DNA of 64,000 nt, from positions 619,002 through 683,001 of the forward strand of contig NZ_FNNU01000003.1 in NCBI RefSeq assembly GCF_900106975.1, given 5' to 3'. The translations under genes were made by a program, and so were the position numbers. Of this stretch, positions 13,259 through 24,905 are shown piece by piece; within the stretch, counting starts at the first letter, position 1; every line of letters begins with the position of its first letter. The notes below the pieces were generated by a model. That model made no database searches, had not been told where the DNA came from, and was given only the letters and a program-made list of their open reading frames with translations. Origin of the DNA: Pseudomonas kuykendallii. Its GTDB lineage: Bacteria > Pseudomonadota > Gammaproteobacteria > Pseudomonadales > Pseudomonadaceae.

Positions 13259-13633
13259 ATGAGCGACTCGACCGACGCTGACGAGGCGCACGCCTGGGCC
13301 TCGCCGAACGATCCGCAGGCCCGCCGCGAGGCGCTGTATCTGGTGCTCAGCCAGGTGCCGAGGGGCTGCGTGGTCAGCTACGGACAGCTCGCCGAACTGG
13401 CCGGCCTCGGCCGCGCGGCGCGCTGGGTGGGGCGAACCCTGTCGCAGTTGCCGGAGGGTTCGGCATTGCCCTGGCACCGCGTCATAGCCGCTGGTGGACG
13501 ACTGAGCCTGCAGGCCGGCAGCCCCTCCGGCGACGAGCAGCGCGCGCGCCTGCGCGACGAAGGTGTGAGCGTGCGCAATGACCGTGTGGACATGCGTCGG
13601 CACGGCTGGCGCCCGACGGAGCAACGCGGTTAG
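13259..13633 (+). CDS. Alkyltransferase-like protein (ATL), MGMT family without the active cysteine
   Basis: A 124-residue single-domain protein of the O6-alkylguanine-DNA alkyltransferase fold. It has the helix-turn-helix region VVSYGQLAELAGLGRAARWVGRTLSQLP and the Arg finger. At the active site the usual PCHRV is PWHRV (Trp for Cys), the mark of ATL proteins. ATLs cannot accept an alkyl group; they flip and bind O6-alkylguanine and hand it to nucleotide excision repair. The ATG at 13259 is chosen over the longer frame from 13196 because conservation starts near QARREALYLVLSQV. It lies 33 bases upstream of ampG. Confidence 0.88.
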   Translation: MSDSTDADEAHAWASPNDPQARREALYLVLSQVPRGCVVSYGQLAELAGLGRAARWVGRTLSQLPEGSALPWHRVIAAGGRLSLQAGSPSGDEQRARLRDEGVSVRNDRVDMRRHGWRPTEQRG

Positions 13634-13666
13634 AGTGCGCCCTTTGCCAGCCACCCGCGTACCCTC

Positions 13667-15385
13667 ATGTCCCGTAAAACCTGGCGCGACGCACTCCGCG
13701 CCTACGCCACCCCAGCTTCCCTCGCCCTTCTGCTGCTCGGGTTCGCGGCGGGGCTGCCAGCGGTGCTGGTGTTCTCGACGCTGTCGGTCTGGCTGCGCGA
13801 GGCCGGGGTGTCGCGCGAAACCATCGGCTATGCCAGCTGGATCAGCCTCGCCTACGCCTTCAAGTGGGTCTGGTCGCCGATGCTCGACCAATGGCGCCTG
13901 CCGCTGCTCGGTGCCCTGGGCAAACGCCGCTCCTGGCTGATCCTCTCGCAGTCGCTGATCGCCATCGGCCTGGTCGGCATGGCGCTGTGCGATCCGCGCG
14001 ACCACCTGGCGCTGCTGATCGCCTTCGCCGTGGCCGTGGCCTTCGCCTCGGCGACCCAGGACATCGCCATCGATGCCTACCGCCTGGAAATCGCCGAGGA
14101 CAGCTACCAGGCCGCCCTCGCCGCCTCGTACATGACCGGCTACCGGGTGGCGATGCTGCTGGCCACCGCCGGCGCGCTGTTCCTCGCCGACTGGCTGGGT
14201 TCGAGCAGCCAGCACTATGACCAGAGCGCCTGGGCCAGCACCTACATCGCCTTCGCCCTGCTGATCCTGCCCGGCCTGATGACCAGCCTGGCGATCCGCG
14301 AACCCGAGGCCACCACGCCGCTGCCGAACCGCACCTCGCTGTTCGGCTTCAACCACCAGCTCGCCTCGATCGGCCTGCTGCTGGTGATGCTGATCTCGGT
14401 GCCGGCGCTGATCAACGCGCTGATCGCCACCGCCTGGCCGCGGGCCGCGCTGTACGGGCTGTTCATCCTCGGCTGCCTGTCGCCCTGGGGCCGCGCGCTG
14501 CTGCTGCCGGTTGGCAGCACGCTGCGCCAGGCCTACCAGCGCAAACGCACGCGGCACCTGGATTTCGTCAACCAGGGTGTTTCGGTGATCGTGCTGATCA
14601 TCCTGATGGTCGCCTTCACCGGCGGCCTGCAGTCGTACTACGGCGGTTACTGGCCGCGTGGGACCATGTACCTGTTGATCTGCCTGGGCTGCCTGTCCGC
14701 CCCCGGCCGGCTGCTGATGGCGCCGGTGCTGACGCCGATCAGCGACTTCATCCTGCGCTACCGCTGGCAGGCGCTGATGCTGCTGGGGCTGATCGCCACC
14801 TATCGGATGTCGGACACGGTGATGGGCGTGATGGCCAACGTCTTCTACATCGACCAGGGCTTCAGCAAGGACCAGATCGCCGGTGTCAGCAAGATCTTCG
14901 GGCTGATCATGACGCTGCTCGGCGGGGTATTCGGCGGCCTGCTGATCGTGCGTTTCGGCATCCTGCCGATCCTCTTCATCGGCGGCGCCGCCTCGGCCGG
15001 CACCAACCTGCTGTTCGTCGTGCTGGCGGGAATGGGGGCGGACCTGCAGATGCTGGTGCTGACCATCTCCTGCGACAACTTCAGCGCCGGGCTGGCCTCC
15101 ACCGCGTTCGTCGCCTACCTGTCGAGCCTGACCAACCTGAAATTCTCGGCCACCCAGTACGCCATGCTCAGCTCGCTGATGATGCTGCTGCCGCGCCTAC
15201 TCGGGGGCTATTCGGGGGTGATGGTGGAGAAGGTCGGCTACAGCGATTTCTTCCTCATCACCACGCTCCTCGGCGTGCCGACACTGATCCTCATCCTGAT
15301 GCAGTGGCGCCGCCTGCGCCGCGAACCGCAACCGCTGGACGAGCCCGGTGAAACGGCGGCCGACGCCAAGGGCGGCAGCCGCTAG
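13667..15385 (+). CDS. ampG: Muropeptide MFS transporter AmpG
   Basis: A 572-residue inner-membrane protein with about 14 hydrophobic segments. The N-terminal signature (ALLLLGFAAGLPAVLVFSTLSVWLREAGVSR, then ASWISLAYAFKWVWSPMLDQ) is characteristic of AmpG. It imports GlcNAc-anhydroMurNAc peptides released by cell-wall turnover, feeding recycling and, where AmpR/AmpC are present, beta-lactamase induction. The length fits the ~590-residue P. aeruginosa AmpG. ATG start at 13667. It converges on mscS with a 6-base gap and no visible hairpin, so its terminator is not identified. Confidence 0.94.
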   Translation: MSRKTWRDALRAYATPASLALLLLGFAAGLPAVLVFSTLSVWLREAGVSRETIGYASWISLAYAFKWVWSPMLDQWRLPLLGALGKRRSWLILSQSLIAIGLVGMALCDPRDHLALLIAFAVAVAFASATQDIAIDAYRLEIAEDSYQAALAASYMTGYRVAMLLATAGALFLADWLGSSSQHYDQSAWASTYIAFALLILPGLMTSLAIREPEATTPLPNRTSLFGFNHQLASIGLLLVMLISVPALINALIATAWPRAALYGLFILGCLSPWGRALLLPVGSTLRQAYQRKRTRHLDFVNQGVSVIVLIILMVAFTGGLQSYYGGYWPRGTMYLLICLGCLSAPGRLLMAPVLTPISDFILRYRWQALMLLGLIATYRMSDTVMGVMANVFYIDQGFSKDQIAGVSKIFGLIMTLLGGVFGGLLIVRFGILPILFIGGAASAGTNLLFVVLAGMGADLQMLVLTISCDNFSAGLASTAFVAYLSSLTNLKFSATQYAMLSSLMMLLPRLLGGYSGVMVEKVGYSDFFLITTLLGVPTLILILMQWRRLRREPQPLDEPGETAADAKGGSR

Positions 15386-15391
15386 CACGCC

Positions 15392-16237
15392 TCAGCGCGA
15401 CGCGGTCTGGGTAGTCAGCATGCGCGCCACCTTGCCCGGCAGGGCGATGTCCACGCCGATGGCGCGCAGACGGTCGCGCACTTCCTCGTTGAACTTGAAG
15501 GTGACTGCGCCGAAGTCGGCATTCGCCGTCCACACCCGCAGCGACAGCGTGATGAAGGTGTCGCCCAGGCCCGCGACCACCACCGCAGGCGGCGGCTCCT
15601 TGAGCACGCGCGGATCGTCGGCCATCTCGCGCAGCACCTGCTGGGCCTTCTGCAAATCGGCGTCGTAGTCGACCTTGATGTCGAAGATCAGCTGCCGGGT
15701 GGCCTGCCGCGAGCTGTTGGTGATGATGCCGTTGGACAGATTGCCGTTGGGGATGATCACCGTGCGGTTGTCGCCGGTACGCAGCACCGTGTGGAAGATC
15801 TGGATGCTGTCGACGGTGCCGCTGGTGCCCTGCGCCTCGATCCAGTCGCCGATGCGGAACGGCCGGAACAGCAGGATCAGCACGCCGCCGGCGAAGTTCG
15901 CCAGGCTGCCCTGCAGCGCCAGGCCGATGGCCAGGCCGGCCGCGCCGATGGCGGCGATGAAGGAGGTGGTTTCGATGCCGATCATCGAGGCCACGCTGAT
16001 CACCAGCAGGACCTTCATGATGATGTTGGCCAGGTTGACGATGAAGCCCTTTAGCGCCAGGTCGATGTGACGCATGCCGAGCAGCAGGCCGATCTTGCTG
16101 GTCAACCGGTTGATCAGCCACCAGCCGATGGCCAGCGTCACCAGCGCCAGCACCAGGCGCCCGCCGTACTCCATCAGCAGCGGCAGCCAGGCCTCGGAGG
16201 CCGTCACCAGTCGATCGATTTCGTTGTTCACATCCAT
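15392..16237 (-). CDS. mscS: Small-conductance mechanosensitive channel, MscS family
   Basis: A 281-residue protein with three N-terminal membrane helices. TM3 carries the pore pattern (AAIGAAGLAIGLALQGSLANFAGGVLIL) with alternating Ala and Gly, followed by the beta domain (FRPFRIGDWIEAQGTSGTVDSI) and the alpha/beta domain ending in a short tail. The length equals the E. coli MscS class. It opens under membrane tension to release osmolytes during hypo-osmotic shock. The ATG at 16237 follows GAGAGGGAA; the ORF to 16270 is an unneeded extension. It converges with ampG. Confidence 0.95.
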   Translation of the reverse strand: MDVNNEIDRLVTASEAWLPLLMEYGGRLVLALVTLAIGWWLINRLTSKIGLLLGMRHIDLALKGFIVNLANIIMKVLLVISVASMIGIETTSFIAAIGAAGLAIGLALQGSLANFAGGVLILLFRPFRIGDWIEAQGTSGTVDSIQIFHTVLRTGDNRTVIIPNGNLSNGIITNSSRQATRQLIFDIKVDYDADLQKAQQVLREMADDPRVLKEPPPAVVVAGLGDTFITLSLRVWTANADFGAVTFKFNEEVRDRLRAIGVDIALPGKVARMLTTQTASR

Positions 16238-16333
16238 TGCATTCCCTCTCTGAGGCCACCGGATGGCCATGAAAACACAGAGAATGCGACGCCTGGCGGA
16301 GGGCCGAGGTTCCCCGGCCCGGGCGACGGATGG

Positions 16334-16813
16334 TCAGTCGCGGAAGTTGTTGTACTGCAGCGGCATGCCCAGGTCCTGGGTGCGCAGCAGGGCGATGGCT
16401 TCCTGCAGGTCATCGCGCTTCTTGCCGGTGATGCGTACCTGCTCGCCCTGGATGGCGGCCTGCACCTTGAGCTTCGCATCCTTGACCAGCGCGACGATCT
16501 TCTTCGCCAGCTCCTTGTCGATGCCTTCGCGCAGCGTGGCTTCCTGTTTCACCACCTTGCCGGAGGCGTAGGCGTCCTTGAGCTCCAGGCACTGCACGTC
16601 GATCTTGCGCTTGACCAGCGACAGCTTGAGGATCTCGATCATCTGCTCGAGCTGGAAATCCGCCTCGGCGGTCAGGGTGACGACCTTTTCCTTGAACTCG
16701 AAGCTGCCCTTGCCACGCAGGTCGTAGCGGCGTTCGAGTTCCTTCATGGCATTGTCCACGGCATTGGTGACTTCGTGCTTGTCCAGCTCCGACACCACGT
16801 CGAAAGAGGGCAT
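16334..16813 (-). CDS. YajQ family nucleotide-binding protein
   Basis: A 159-residue protein beginning [35 protein letters not shown], the YajQ signature, and ending [12 protein letters not shown]. The fold is two ferredoxin-like domains. Relatives bind RNA or nucleotides, and some bind cyclic di-GMP and alter virulence-gene control. Length matches the family (about 160). The frame extends to 16906 without a ribosome site; the chosen ATG has GGAGCAAG upstream. The 95-base gap to mscS shows no clear terminator. Confidence 0.95.
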   Translation of the reverse strand: MPSFDVVSELDKHEVTNAVDNAMKELERRYDLRGKGSFEFKEKVVTLTAEADFQLEQMIEILKLSLVKRKIDVQCLELKDAYASGKVVKQEATLREGIDKELAKKIVALVKDAKLKVQAAIQGEQVRITGKKRDDLQEAIALLRTQDLGMPLQYNNFRD

Positions 16814-16960
16814 GTGGCTTGCTCCAGATTGATGGCGCGTTCGGACTCTCGAGCGGTTCGCGCCTGGCTTGACGGTTGAAAATGCCCGGTCATTATAACC
16901 GCACAACTATGCGGCGCCCCCCGGCTGGCAGGAAGTCGGCCCCTATTGCGAGTTCGCTAA

Positions 16961-18848
<1,888 letters not shown>

Positions 18849-18893
18849 GGCGCGGGCTACCCTGCCGGTTCATTCCGCACGCTCCGACCCGCC

Positions 18894-20909
18894 ATGATCC
18901 TGCGTCAGCGTCTCGAAAATCTCCCGGTCGGCCGCAAGCTGCTCGCCGCCCTGCTGGTATTGCTCGCCACCGTGCTGCTGGTGGCCAACCTCGCCTTCAT
19001 CAGCGCCGCGTACTGGATTTCCCAGGAAAGCATGGCGCCGCAGGCGCTGCAGACCCTCGGTCGGCTGATCGCCAACCCGGCGCTGAGCGCCCCGGCGCTG
19101 GCCTCGCCGGAAACCGCGCGGGCGCTGCTCGAGAACCTGCGCGACTACCCTCCCCTGCGCGCCGCGGCGATCTACGGCGGCGACGGCCGGCTCGTGGCGC
19201 AACTCGCCCGTGGCGAGAAGCTCGACCTGCCGCGGCGCCTGGACCGACTGGAGCGCTGGCGTACCGGCGAATTCCGCACCAACCAGTTGATCCCGCTGCC
19301 GCAGGCCGACGGGCCGCCCGGCCACCTGCTGCTGGTGGCGTCCAGCGAACTGCCCGGCGCGTTCTACACCGGCACCCTCACGGCGAGCCTGGTGATTCTC
19401 GCCTTCAGCCTGCTGTTCTGGCTGCTGGTGGCGCGGCAGATTCGCCGCCTGGTGACCAAGCCGATCCGCCGCCTGGAAGAGCTGTCGCGCCAGGTCACCC
19501 GCGAGGAGAACTACTCGCTGCGCGCGCGCCGCGGCAACCACGACGAGATCGGCAGCCTGGCCGAGGCCTTCAACACCATGCTGGCGCGCATCCAGGCACG
19601 CGAGCAGCAGCTCGAGCGTGCCCGCGACGATGCCCAGGCGGCCTTCTCCCAGGCGCGCAACCTGGCCGAGGAAACCCGCCACACGAACCTGCAGCTGGAG
19701 CTCGAGGTGCAGGTGCGCAGCAAGATCGAGAAGAAGCTCACCGGATTCCAGAGCTACCTCAACAGCATCATCGACTCGATGCCCTCGGCGCTGATCGCGC
19801 TGGACGAGCAGATGTACGTGACCCAGTGGAACAAGGAAGCCAGCCTGCTTTCCGGCACCGGCCTGGACGAGGCGATGAACAAGCCGATCTTCCTCGCCTT
19901 CCCGCCGCTCAAACCCTACCTGGAGGCGCTGCGGCGCAGCGCCGAGCATTGCCGGGTCGAGGAAGTCGAGCGTGTCACCTGGCCCAAGGACGGCGAGCCC
20001 CGCCACTACGCACTGACCTTCTTCCCGCTGATGGGCGGCAGCGGCAAGGGCGGCGTGGTGATCCGCATCGACGACATCACCCAGCGCCTGTCGCTGGAGG
20101 AAGTGATGGTGCAGTCGGAGAAGATGCTCTCGGTCGGCGGGCTGGCCGCCGGCATGGCGCACGAGATCAACAACCCGCTGGGCGCCGTGCTGCACAACGT
20201 GCAGAACATCCGCCGGCGGCTGTCGCCGGAGCTGGCGAAGAACCTCGAACAGGCGCAACTCGCCGGCATCGGCCTGGAACAGATCAACGCCTACCTGCAG
20301 GCCCGCGAGGTACCGCAACTGCTCGACGGCATCCAGTCCGCCGGCAGCCGCGCGGCGAAGATCGTCAGCCACATGCTGTCGTTCAGCCGCCTGAGCAACC
20401 GCGAGCTGATGCCCTGCCTGCTGCCGACGGTGATCGACCAGGCGCTGGAGATCGCCGGCAACGACTTCGACCTGGCCGACGGCTTCGACTTCAAGGCGCT
20501 GGACATCCACCGTGAATTCGACGACGAGCTGGGCAAGGTGCCGTGCATCGCCAACGAGCTGGAACAGGTGCTGCTCAACCTGCTGAAGAACGCCGCCCAG
20601 GCCATCCACCAGCGTGAGGACGACGAGCCCGGACGCATCGTCGTGCGCACCCGGCGCAACCCGCCGTGGGCGGAAATCCAGGTGCAGGACAACGGCGTGG
20701 GGATTCCCGAGGCGGTGCGCAAACGGATTTTCGAGCCGTTCTTCACCACCAAGGAGGTCGGCCAAGGAACCGGGCTGGGCCTGTCGGTCTCTTATTTCAT
20801 CATCACCAACAACCACAAGGGCCAGATGGACGTGCAGTCGAAGCCGGGTCAGGGCACCCTCTTCACCCTGCGCCTGCCGCTGCCCGCCACCAGCGAACAG
20901 GACAACTGA
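18894..20909 (+). CDS. Membrane sensor histidine kinase (PA4398-like)
   Basis: A 671-residue kinase. TM1 is at about 15-38, a periplasmic sensor region at about 40-155, and TM2 at about 160-182, followed by HAMP (residues about 185-237), a coiled coil, a PAS domain (residues about 285-400, [21 protein letters not shown]), HisKA with the phospho-acceptor His in [13 protein letters not shown], and HATPase with [24 protein letters not shown] and [12 protein letters not shown]. It signals by phosphorelay, but no standard partner regulator adjoins it; the upstream receiver protein is a candidate. P. aeruginosa PA4398 mutants are affected in swarming and biofilm, by recollection. Its TGA overlaps the next gene's ATG. 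Confidence 0.93.
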   Translation: MILRQRLENLPVGRKLLAALLVLLATVLLVANLAFISAAYWISQESMAPQALQTLGRLIANPALSAPALASPETARALLENLRDYPPLRAAAIYGGDGRLVAQLARGEKLDLPRRLDRLERWRTGEFRTNQLIPLPQADGPPGHLLLVASSELPGAFYTGTLTASLVILAFSLLFWLLVARQIRRLVTKPIRRLEELSRQVTREENYSLRARRGNHDEIGSLAEAFNTMLARIQAREQQLERARDDAQAAFSQARNLAEETRHTNLQLELEVQVRSKIEKKLTGFQSYLNSIIDSMPSALIALDEQMYVTQWNKEASLLSGTGLDEAMNKPIFLAFPPLKPYLEALRRSAEHCRVEEVERVTWPKDGEPRHYALTFFPLMGGSGKGGVVIRIDDITQRLSLEEVMVQSEKMLSVGGLAAGMAHEINNPLGAVLHNVQNIRRRLSPELAKNLEQAQLAGIGLEQINAYLQAREVPQLLDGIQSAGSRAAKIVSHMLSFSRLSNRELMPCLLPTVIDQALEIAGNDFDLADGFDFKALDIHREFDDELGKVPCIANELEQVLLNLLKNAAQAIHQREDDEPGRIVVRTRRNPPWAEIQVQDNGVGIPEAVRKRIFEPFFTTKEVGQGTGLGLSVSYFIITNNHKGQMDVQSKPGQGTLFTLRLPLPATSEQDN

Positions 20910-21490
20910 TGGGAAATCGCCTGACCAGGATCTACACGCGCACCGGCGATACCGGCGAAACCGGGCTGGCAGATGGCCGCCGGGTGGCCAAGGACCATCC
21001 GCGGGTGGAGGCGATGGGCGAGCTGGACAGCCTCAACAGCGCCCTTGGCCTGCTCCTCGCCGAACTGGCGCAGGCGCGGCCGGACTGCCCCGGGCTCAGC
21101 GAGCTGATCGAAGTGCTGGAACCCTGCCAGCACCGCCTCTTCGACCTCGGCGGCGAGCTGGCGATGCCGGTCTACCAGGCGCTCGACGAGGCCGAGGTCA
21201 CCCGCCTGGAACAGGCCATCGACCGCTGGAACGAGGAACTCGGCCCGTTGCAGAACTTCATCCTGCCCGGTGGCTCGCGCCTGATCGCCCAGGCTCACGT
21301 CTGCCGCAGCCAGGCGCGCGCCGCCGAACGCCGCTGCCAGGCGCTGAACGCCGAAGAGCCGCTGCGCCCGGTCGGCCTGGCCTACGTCAATCGTCTGTCC
21401 GACCTGCTGTTCGTCGCCGCGCGGATGATCGCGCGCCGCCAGGGCCACGCGGAAATCCTCTGGCAGGCCGCGAAGAAGGCCGCCGAGTGA
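20909..21490 (+). CDS. Cob(I)yrinic acid a,c-diamide adenosyltransferase, PduO type
   Basis: A 193-residue protein that transfers the adenosyl group of ATP to cob(I)alamin. The N-terminus RLTRIYTRTGDTGETGLADGRRV is the ATP-binding motif of PduO/MMAB enzymes. Later, FILPGGSRLIAQAHVCRSQARAAERRC and NRLSDLLFVAARM carry the conserved Arg, Asn and Asp. Length is standard. The ATG overlaps the kinase stop (ATGA), so the two are translationally coupled, and the next gene begins 13 bases later. The link between cobalamin activation and the kinase is not evident. Confidence 0.95.
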   Translation: MGNRLTRIYTRTGDTGETGLADGRRVAKDHPRVEAMGELDSLNSALGLLLAELAQARPDCPGLSELIEVLEPCQHRLFDLGGELAMPVYQALDEAEVTRLEQAIDRWNEELGPLQNFILPGGSRLIAQAHVCRSQARAAERRCQALNAEEPLRPVGLAYVNRLSDLLFVAARMIARRQGHAEILWQAAKKAAE

Positions 21491-21503
21491 AGGCGCCGAT
21501 CCG

Positions 21504-22541
21504 ATGAGCGCGCCGGCAGCCGCGCCGGCAGCCGCCTCCAACCGCAACCTCGATGGCCTGCACGCCGCCTGGGAAGCGCTGGTGGTGCTGCTGGTGTGTG
21601 CCAACCTGGCGCTGATCCTGTTCGACGGCCTGTTCGCCCTGGCGCCGCTGAACCAGGCGCTGCAAAGCGTGCTGCCGGGCTTCCACGCCTTCTACGACAG
21701 CCGCATCCACGCCCACTTCGCCTTCATCGACCTGTGCTTCGTGGCGATCTTCCTGTTCGACGTGCTGCTCGGCTGGGCGGTGGCGATCGCCGAGCGCCGT
21801 TACGCGCGCTGGTACTACTACCCCTTCGCCCACTGGTACGACGTGCTCGGCTGCATCCCGCTGGCCGGCCTGCGCTGGTTGCGCGTGCTGCGCATCGGCG
21901 TGCTGCTGATCCGCCTGCAACGCCTCGGGCTGATCGACATGCGCCGCTGGGCGCTCTACGGCTTCTTCAACCGCTACTGGCAACTGCTGCTCGAAGAGCT
22001 CTCGGACCGGGTGATGGTCAAGCTGTTCTCGCGCCTGCAGCAGGAGATCGGCGCCAGCGACGACCTTTCGCGGCGGCTGATCAACGGCGTGATCCGTCCG
22101 CGCAAGCAGCGCCTGCTGGACGACCTGTCGCGGCGCCTGCAGGGCATGCTGGAAAACGGCTACCGCAGCAACCGTGGCGCCATCGATGGCTACGTCAGCG
22201 GCCTGGTGCACCAGGCGCTGATGAACAACGAGGAGCTGCGCAGGCTGCGCCGCCTGCCACTGGGCTCGCAGTTCGCCGACAGCCTCGATGCCGCCCTCGG
22301 CGATATCGTCCGCCGCCTGCTCGCCGGCGCGGTGGAGGGGCTGCAGCGCGAGCAGTTCAAGGCGCTGGCGGCGAACCTCTCCGATCAGTTCTTCGAGGCC
22401 TGGCTCTACGAGGACGAAAGCACCGACCTGGCCCTGGAAGAGCTGCTGGTGGACCTCATCGAAGTGCTCAAGCAGCAGGTGCTCGACCGTCGCTGGAGCC
22501 GTTTCGTCGGCCCGCCCGCGCCTTCCGACCTGCCGCGCTGA
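21504..22541 (+). CDS. Membrane protein with ion-channel-like N-terminal region
   Basis: A 345-residue protein. Hydrophobic segments are at about residues 23-47 and 75-97. Further segments near 108-140 include the Arg-rich LAGLRWLRVLRIGVLLIRLQRLGL, which resembles an S4-like or connecting helix. The C-terminal 190 residues are cytoplasmic and helical, rich in Leu, Arg and Asp. The overall pattern is like ion-transport family hypothetical proteins in Pseudomonas, but I see no pore loop or selectivity filter, so transport is not claimed. It is 13 bases behind the adenosyltransferase gene. The 138 bases after it (22542-22679) show nothing recognisable. Confidence 0.75.
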   Translation: MSAPAAAPAAASNRNLDGLHAAWEALVVLLVCANLALILFDGLFALAPLNQALQSVLPGFHAFYDSRIHAHFAFIDLCFVAIFLFDVLLGWAVAIAERRYARWYYYPFAHWYDVLGCIPLAGLRWLRVLRIGVLLIRLQRLGLIDMRRWALYGFFNRYWQLLLEELSDRVMVKLFSRLQQEIGASDDLSRRLINGVIRPRKQRLLDDLSRRLQGMLENGYRSNRGAIDGYVSGLVHQALMNNEELRRLRRLPLGSQFADSLDAALGDIVRRLLAGAVEGLQREQFKALAANLSDQFFEAWLYEDESTDLALEELLVDLIEVLKQQVLDRRWSRFVGPPAPSDLPR

Positions 22542-22679
22542 TGCGTCCATGAGGCACGTCGAGGAACTCGCCCGCCTTCGGGCTGCCCCAGTAACACCCG
22601 TGGGCATGACCGGCGTCATCCGTGTGACGTCGGTCAGGCCCAGACTGGCTATGAACGCATAACCGAACGGTGACGTTGC

Positions 22680-23612
22680 ATGGAGTTCAAGGACTATTAC
22701 CAGGCCCTCGGCGTAGCGCCGGAGGCCGATGAGAAGGCGATCAAGACCGCCTACCGCAAGCTCGCGCGCAAGTACCATCCGGACGTCAGCGACGATCCCG
22801 ACGCCGAGAACAGGTTCAAGGACGTCGTCGAAGCCTATGAAGTGCTGAAGAACCCGGAGAAGCGCGCCGAGTACGACGAACTGCGCCGCTACGGCAACCG
22901 CAGCCAGTTCGAGCCGCCGCCAGGCTGGCAGTCCTCCAGCGCCGGGCAGCATGAACCGCACCAGCGCTACGACGGCGACTTCTCCGACTTCTTCGAATCG
23001 ATCTTCGGCAGCGCCTCCGGGCGGGCGCGGGGCGGCCGGCGCGGCCAGGACGTCGAGCTGGAGCTGCCGGTGTTCCTCGAGGAAACCCTTGCCGAGGAAT
23101 CCAAGCAGATCAGCTTCAAGGTCCCGGCGTTCGACGCCCAGGGCCGCCGCGACGACCTCACACGCACGCTCAACGTGAAGATTCCCGCCGGCGTGCTCGA
23201 CGGCGAGCGCATCCGCCTCAAGGGCCAGGGCGCGCCGGGCGTGGGCGAGGCGCCAGCCGGCGACCTCTACCTGACGCTGCGCCTGGTGCCGCATCCGCTG
23301 TTCGACGTGGAGGCGCACAACCTGATCATCACCGTGCCGCTGGCGCCCTGGGAAGCGGCGCTGGGCGCGAAGATCACGGTTCCGACACTGGACGGACGCA
23401 TCAACCTGAGCATCCCGCCGGACAGCCAAACCGGCCAGCGCCTGCGGGTGAAAGGCAAAGGCCTGCCCGGCAAGCAGGGCCGCGGCGACCTGTTCGCCCT
23501 GCTGAAGGTGGTGATGCCGGGCAAAACCAGCGAATCGACGCGCGGTCTATGGCAGGCGCTCGCCGAAAAGGCGGCCTTCGATCCCCGAGCGCAATGGAGT
23601 AAAGAGCAATGA
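22680..23612 (+). CDS. cbpA: Curved-DNA-binding DnaJ-class protein CbpA
   Basis: A 310-residue class II J protein. The J domain is residues 1-70 with HPD in YHPDVSD (near residue 34). A Gly/Phe-poor linker with SDFFESIFG follows, then two C-terminal beta domains (residues about 120-300) and no zinc fingers. CbpA stimulates DnaK and binds curved DNA in stationary phase. It is immediately followed by cbpM, whose product inhibits it, and the stop overlaps the cbpM start (ATGA). ATG start at 22680. Confidence 0.94.
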   Translation: MEFKDYYQALGVAPEADEKAIKTAYRKLARKYHPDVSDDPDAENRFKDVVEAYEVLKNPEKRAEYDELRRYGNRSQFEPPPGWQSSSAGQHEPHQRYDGDFSDFFESIFGSASGRARGGRRGQDVELELPVFLEETLAEESKQISFKVPAFDAQGRRDDLTRTLNVKIPAGVLDGERIRLKGQGAPGVGEAPAGDLYLTLRLVPHPLFDVEAHNLIITVPLAPWEAALGAKITVPTLDGRINLSIPPDSQTGQRLRVKGKGLPGKQGRGDLFALLKVVMPGKTSESTRGLWQALAEKAAFDPRAQWSKEQ

Positions 23613-23911
23613 CCACGCTGATCGTGACCTTCGGGGTCGAGGAATTCTGCCGCAGCGCGAACCTGTCGCGCGAGGTGCTGATCGAGATCGTCGAACTGGG
23701 GATTCTCGAGCCCAGCGAACCGACCGTCGAACGCTGGTCGTTCGACCTCGATGCGCTGCTGATGGCCAAGCGCGCGCTGCGCCTGAAACAGGATTTCGAA
23801 CTGGACTGGCCGGGTATCGCCCTGGCCCTGCGACTGCTCGACGAGGTCGACCAGCTGAAGCGCGAGAACCAGCAGCTGCGTCAGCGCCTGGAGCGTTTCA
23901 TCCAGCACTGA
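23609..23911 (+). CDS. cbpM: Chaperone modulator CbpM
   Basis: A 100-residue MerR-like small protein. The N-terminal [30 protein letters not shown] is a helix-turn-helix-like pair, and the C-terminus ([22 protein letters not shown]) is a coiled coil. CbpM binds the J domain of CbpA and inhibits both its DnaK stimulation and DNA binding. The start overlaps the cbpA stop by four bases, so the pair is translationally coupled. Confidence 0.93.
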   Translation: MTTLIVTFGVEEFCRSANLSREVLIEIVELGILEPSEPTVERWSFDLDALLMAKRALRLKQDFELDWPGIALALRLLDEVDQLKRENQQLRQRLERFIQH

Positions 23912-23954
23912 GGCGAGCGCCCGGAGCAACTCGCCGGCCTGCGCGTTTGCGCGG

Positions 23955-24905
23955 TCAGTCCAACGCCCCCTTCCACAACGCGCGAATCCCTGCGATGCCC
24001 TGGGCGCCGATCTGCCAGGCGCGCGGCAGGTCGTCCGGGCCGACGCCGCCGAGCAGGAACGCCGGCTTGTCGAACCCCCGCAGCAGCTCGCTCGCCGCGT
24101 CCCAGCCCAACGGCTGCGCCTCGGGATGGGTGCGCGTGGCCTGCAGCGGCGACAGGGTGACGAAGTCCACGCCCATCGTGCTGGCCAGGGCCAGCTCCTC
24201 GGCATCGTGACAGGACGCCGCCAGCCAGCGCTCGGCGGGAAACGGGCGGCCCCGCGCCGCGTAGTCGCGCAGCTGTTTCGCGGTCAGGTGCCAGCCGGCC
24301 GCCGGGAAATCCCCCAGCCACTCCAGCGGCCCCTTGAGCATCAGCTGCGCCTTGCCGGCGCAGACGCCCTGGATGTCCACGGCGAGGTCGCGGTACTGCG
24401 CATCGAACATCCCCGGGGCCCGCAGCTGGATCAGCCGGATACCCTCGGCGATGGCCTGGCGCACGCCGGCGAGCAGGTCCTGCGGCTCCAGCTCATCGGG
24501 CGTGATCAGGTAGCGATCCGGCAGCCTGGCCGCCGCCACGATGGGCGCGTTGGCCGCGGGAAACGCGTAGTCTGCCAGGTGCCGCGGCGCGACCCAGGCC
24601 AGCGGCTGGCCCTCGGCACCATGCGCCTCGCCGGTGAAGGCGCCGACTTCCCAGACATCCAGCAGCACCTGCTTGTCCGGGTAATCGTGGCGCACCTGGA
24701 TCAGCGGGCGCGCCTGCGTCACCGCGATGCCAAGCTCCTCGGCCAGCTCGCGCGCCAGCGCCGCCTCGACCGCTTCGCCGTCCTCGACCTTGCCGCCGGG
24801 AAACTCCCAGAGTCCGCCCTGATGCTTGTCGTCCGGGCGCCGGGCTATCAGGACCCGGCCGTCCGCGGCGCGGATCACCGCCGCCGCGACATGGATGCGT
24901 TTCAT
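23955..24905 (-). CDS. Nudix hydrolase fused to thiamine-phosphate-synthase-like domain
   Basis: A 316-residue bifunctional-looking protein. Residues 1-130 are a MutT-type Nudix domain: the Nudix box runs from GGKVEDGEAVEAALARELAEELG, with metal-binding Glu residues intact, and the domain resembles 8-oxo-dGTP diphosphatase. Residues about 135-316 are ThiE-like: RYLITPDEL, QLRAPG, GWHLTAKQL, ASCHDAEEL, FVTLSPLQATRTHPEAQPLGW. Several ThiE phosphate-binding positions are altered, so this half may not make thiamine phosphate. The same fusion is known in Pseudomonas (PA4400). Its ATG overlaps the stop of the GST gene. Confidence 0.92.
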   Translation of the reverse strand: MKRIHVAAAVIRAADGRVLIARRPDDKHQGGLWEFPGGKVEDGEAVEAALARELAEELGIAVTQARPLIQVRHDYPDKQVLLDVWEVGAFTGEAHGAEGQPLAWVAPRHLADYAFPAANAPIVAAARLPDRYLITPDELEPQDLLAGVRQAIAEGIRLIQLRAPGMFDAQYRDLAVDIQGVCAGKAQLMLKGPLEWLGDFPAAGWHLTAKQLRDYAARGRPFPAERWLAASCHDAEELALASTMGVDFVTLSPLQATRTHPEAQPLGWDAASELLRGFDKPAFLLGGVGPDDLPRAWQIGAQGIAGIRALWKGALD

